Shown piece after piece: positions 61,372 through 64,000 of a stretch of DNA of 64,000 nucleotides. The stretch comes from Salinisphaera sp049568105 (lineage in GTDB: Bacteria; Pseudomonadota; Gammaproteobacteria; Nevskiales; Salinisphaeraceae): NCBI RefSeq assembly GCF_049568105.1, contig NZ_CP145335.1:2418001-2482000 (forward strand), read 5' to 3'. Each line of letters begins with the position of its first letter. Within the stretch, counting starts at the first letter, position 1. The notes below the pieces were generated by a model. That model was not told where the DNA came from. It ran no database searches and worked only from the letters and a program-made list of their open reading frames with translations. Made by a program: the position numbers and the translations under genes.

Positions 61372-61692
61372 ATGACCGATTGGGTCGATGTCTGCAAAGA
61401 CGGGGATCTTAACGAAGGCCAGTGCCGTATCGTCGACGTCGACGATACCATGATCGCGGTATTCTTCCGCCGTGGCGAATACTACGCCATTCACGACATG
61501 TGCACGCATGATGGCGGCGAATTGGCCAGTGGTGATGTCGAAGGCGACGAGGTAATCTGCCCGCGCCATGGGGCCCGTTTTTGCATCAAGAACGGCAAGG
61601 CTCTGAGCGCCCCAGCCTACGAAGATGTCGACACGTTCCCGACCCGGGTCGAAAACGGCACCGTTCAAGTACGCGACAACCGGTTCGACTGA
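61372..61692 (+). CDS. Rieske-type non-heme ferredoxin
   Basis: A 106-residue protein with the full Rieske cluster motif, C44-T-H46 and C63-x2-H66. It resembles small ferredoxins of aromatic dioxygenases and NirD. It lies 40 bases after sufS with its own AAGGA, so it is the last gene of the suf operon. It may carry electrons for cluster assembly or be a client of the pathway; no oxygenase gene is nearby. Confidence 0.93.
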   Translation: MTDWVDVCKDGDLNEGQCRIVDVDDTMIAVFFRRGEYYAIHDMCTHDGGELASGDVEGDEVICPRHGARFCIKNGKALSAPAYEDVDTFPTRVENGTVQVRDNRFD

Positions 61693-62066
61693 CGCCCGTC
61701 GCTTGCCGGCCTAAGCCTCCGAACGGGCCGTAAAGTGTTTCGAGCACGCCTCGATACAATGTTCTAATATCGCGCTAGGCCGGACCTAAACCAGGCTAGG
61801 CTCGGCGCGCGCTGTGGGCGCACCACGCCTGCCCGTTGATAGCTCTTGGCTTCGTCGTCGTTTACCAGCCTTGCCTGACCGGTTGCAAGGTGCTGCGATC
61901 CAGGGCTATTGCCGAGCACCCGTGTAGCTGTCGCGACAGCTACACGGCCTTGCCCAATTTAACTGGCCCTGCTCTAGGGCTTTCGCACTTACTCGGACGG
62001 GCGCACTGCCCATGTTGGATGCATTCGAACGCGGCTAACGCACGCGGTCGTGGCCTTGGGGCACGC
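61693..62066. other. Gene-free spacer between the suf operon and the GGDEF-EAL gene
   Basis: It separates the convergent Rieske and GGDEF-EAL genes. A plus-strand frame of 85 codons is open across much of it without family features. A perfect 28-bp palindrome sits in the middle (listed next). No standard terminator was seen for either flanking gene. Confidence 0.45.
61920..61947. repeat. Perfect 28-bp palindrome
   Basis: The half-site CCGTGTAGCTGTCG is followed directly by its exact reverse complement. There is no loop, so as RNA it would need a few open pairs. It lies between convergent genes and has no T run. It may be the end of a mobile element, a protein-binding dyad, or a bidirectional hairpin. 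Confidence 0.85.
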
Positions 62067-64000
62067 TTAAGCCGAGCGATCGATCGCCAGTAGTTTGCGC
62101 ACCGGATTGCCCCGCCCCTCCACGCCTGCGAGCTTATCCCAACCGCGCGCGAGAACTTTCGGCACCTCCTTGATCGTATTACGTAAGGCCTGGGCCGCCG
62201 AAGGCCGACCTAACAAGAAGCCCTGGACCTCATCACAGTTGTAGGCGGCCAGCAGTTCAAGCTGCTCGTCGGTTTCGACCCCTTCGGCGGTAACGCTCAG
62301 GCCCAGCGCACGCCCGAGATCGAGAATCGCTTTGACGATTGCATGGCTGTCATCAGTTTGGTTCAGGCCACTGATGAACTGCCGATCGACCTTGATGACA
62401 TCGAATGGGAACGAGTGCAGATAGCTCAGCGACGAATAACCGGTACCGAAGTCGTCGATGGCCAGCCGTACCCCGAGTGCCTTGATTTGTTCGAGCATCG
62501 ACCGCGCGCGTTCGGCGTCGCTCAGCAACACGCCTTCGGTGATCTCTAGCTCCAGCCGCTCGGGCGCGAGCCCGGTGTCGAGCAACACGTCGATTACGGT
62601 GTCGACCAGACCGTCGTCCTTGAATTGGATCGGCGAAATATTGACCGATACACCGATCTCGCGGTCGTATTCCACAATGAACTGGCAGGCCGTGCGCAAT
62701 ACCCACTCCCCGAGCGGCATGATCAAGCCATTGCGCTCGGCCAGGGGCACGAATTCTGCCGGACTGATCCGGCCTTTTTCGGGATGCGCCCAGCGCACTA
62801 GAGCCTCTACGCTGCGGACCTGGCGTTTCCGAGTGTCGAAGCGCGGCTGGTATTCGAGAAAGAACTCGCCAACGTCCAAGCCACGACGCATGTCTTCGGT
62901 CATGGCCCGATGGGCAGAAATCCTGTCGTTCATCTCCCCGGTATAGAAGTGGTAAGTACCGCGGCCGTCTTGCTTCGAGCGAAATAGTGCCGTATCGGCA
63001 TTCTTGAGTAGATCGTCGGGCGACGTGCCATCCATGGGCGCAACGGCCACGCCGATCGAAGCCGAAATCTGAAGCTCGCCGTCTGCCCCGCGGATCGGCT
63101 CCGCCGCGGCTTCCAGGAGCGACTGGCAGAGGGCTTCGATCGCGTCGTCTTCAAGGTCGGGGGCGGCCACGACGAATTCGTCACCGCCCACGCGAGCGAC
63201 CAAATGATCGTGACCAAGGCAACGTCGAAATCGATCCGCGACCTCGCCGAGCACACGGTCACCGACGGCATGGCCGAAACGGTCGTTGATTGGCTTGAAA
63301 TGGTCGAGATCGATATAGAGCACGACCAGCCGGGCAGCCGGATGCGACAATGCGCTGTTCATGAATTGGGCCAGCTTCAGCCGGTTCGGCAGCCCAGTGG
63401 CCGTATCGTGCTGGGCCATACGCGATGCCTCGTCGTAGGCCTCGGCCATGGCGATGTTCGCGGACACATCGGTCGCAAGTTTGATGATCTTGTACGGCTT
63501 GCCGTTGAGATCGAGCACCGGCGTATAAGTCGCCTGTAGCCAGACATCCTCACCGGCTTTGCCGACCCGCTTGTACAAGCCCGAATGGAAACGGCCGCTG
63601 CGCAGCGTTGCCCACAGCTCATCGTATTCTTGGGTGCTCGCCGCGCCCGGGGTCAACAACAGGCGGTGGTGCCGTCCTTGAAGTTCGTCGAGCGTATAGC
63701 CGAAGATCGCCAGAAAATTGTCGTTGGCGCTTAGGATCCGTCCATCCGGATCAAACTCGGCGACCCCCTGCGATTTGTCAATCGCGTCGATCCGGCCTTC
63801 GAAATCTGCCTGGCGTTGTTTGTCCTGGGTGACGTCGGTCGCGTATTTGACGATCTTGAACGGCCGCCCGTCCATGTCGAAGATCGGGTTATAGGTCGCC
63901 TGCAGCCAGACCTCGCGCCCACCTTTAGCCACCCGCTTGAATTCTGCGACCCGAGGAATGCCGAGTTGCAACTGGGCCCAGAAGTCGGCGTAGGCCTCGC
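62067..64000 (-). CDS. Partial PAS-GGDEF-EAL cyclic-di-GMP signalling protein, 5' end off the right edge
   Basis: The visible 644 residues or so contain the end of one PAS domain, a complete second PAS (WLQATYTPVLDLNGKPYKII), a GGDEF domain with intact RVGGDEF, and an EAL domain with intact EALVRW and the FGTGYSSLSYL segment. Intact motifs suggest both cyclase and phosphodiesterase activity are possible. The frame continues past base 64000, so more sensor domains probably lie upstream. No membrane helix is seen in this part. Confidence 0.95.
   Translation of the reverse strand, partial: EAYADFWAQLQLGIPRVAEFKRVAKGGREVWLQATYNPIFDMDGRPFKIVKYATDVTQDKQRQADFEGRIDAIDKSQGVAEFDPDGRILSANDNFLAIFGYTLDELQGRHHRLLLTPGAASTQEYDELWATLRSGRFHSGLYKRVGKAGEDVWLQATYTPVLDLNGKPYKIIKLATDVSANIAMAEAYDEASRMAQHDTATGLPNRLKLAQFMNSALSHPAARLVVLYIDLDHFKPINDRFGHAVGDRVLGEVADRFRRCLGHDHLVARVGGDEFVVAAPDLEDDAIEALCQSLLEAAAEPIRGADGELQISASIGVAVAPMDGTSPDDLLKNADTALFRSKQDGRGTYHFYTGEMNDRISAHRAMTEDMRRGLDVGEFFLEYQPRFDTRKRQVRSVEALVRWAHPEKGRISPAEFVPLAERNGLIMPLGEWVLRTACQFIVEYDREIGVSVNISPIQFKDDGLVDTVIDVLLDTGLAPERLELEITEGVLLSDAERARSMLEQIKALGVRLAIDDFGTGYSSLSYLHSFPFDVIKVDRQFISGLNQTDDSHAIVKAILDLGRALGLSVTAEGVETDEQLELLAAYNCDEVQGFLLGRPSAAQALRNTIKEVPKVLARGWDKLAGVEGRGNPVRKLLAIDRSA

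Overview
The window reads as chromosomal DNA of a GC-rich gammaproteobacterium. The clearest clues are gene orders: ruvC-ruvA-ruvB-ybgC-tolQRAB-pal-cpoB-queE-queC-tRNA-Lys (much as in Pseudomonas) and uvrC-pgsA-tRNA-Gly-tRNA-Cys-tRNA-Leu (as in E. coli). A BCCT compatible-solute transporter and a Kup potassium transporter suggest a salt-adapted organism. A Salinisphaera-like halophile is my best guess, as inference only.

Layout. 1-2.4 kb: an AT-richer accessory segment on the minus strand, with a nuclease-methylase fusion and a partial specificity subunit, ending near tRNA-Lys. 2.6-12.8 kb: tRNA-Lys, queuosine genes, the complete Tol-Pal envelope machine, RuvABC and a YebC regulator, all on the minus strand and tightly packed. 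12.9-21.8 kb: Kup, the 2-oxoglutarate dehydrogenase genes (sucA, sucB, lpd) and galU. 21.9-29.9 kb: a MaoC-like protein, a tRNA Leu/Cys/Gly cluster split by about 1.16 kb of apparently non-coding DNA, pgsA, uvrC, a family-5 uracil-DNA glycosylase, an AAC(3)-like acetyltransferase, rraA and dsbB. 30-36.7 kb: a lytic transglycosylase, the BCCT carrier, an ABC-2 type exporter pair of unknown substrate and a POT peptide carrier. 36.9-47.1 kb: a secreted M1 aminopeptidase, isoaspartyl peptidase, glutathione S-transferase, kynureninase, an aldo/keto reductase, a GNAT acetyltransferase and several small unknown proteins. 47.2-54.4 kb: fumC and purB (divergent), a nitroreductase, a thioesterase divergent from a TetR regulator, and fadE. 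54.5-64 kb: small proteins, a sufBCDS iron-sulfur operon ending with a Rieske ferredoxin, a 373-bp gap with a perfect 28-bp palindrome, and a PAS-GGDEF-EAL protein that runs off the right edge.

Functionally this is mostly core metabolism, envelope integrity, DNA repair and osmoadaptation. I did not find a convincing novel multi-gene system. The most interesting items are the two-gene restriction-modification locus at the left edge, the interrupted tRNA cluster, an intrinsic terminator sitting between sucB and lpd, the acetyltransferase-glycosylase-uvrC-pgsA operon, and several unexplained palindromes.
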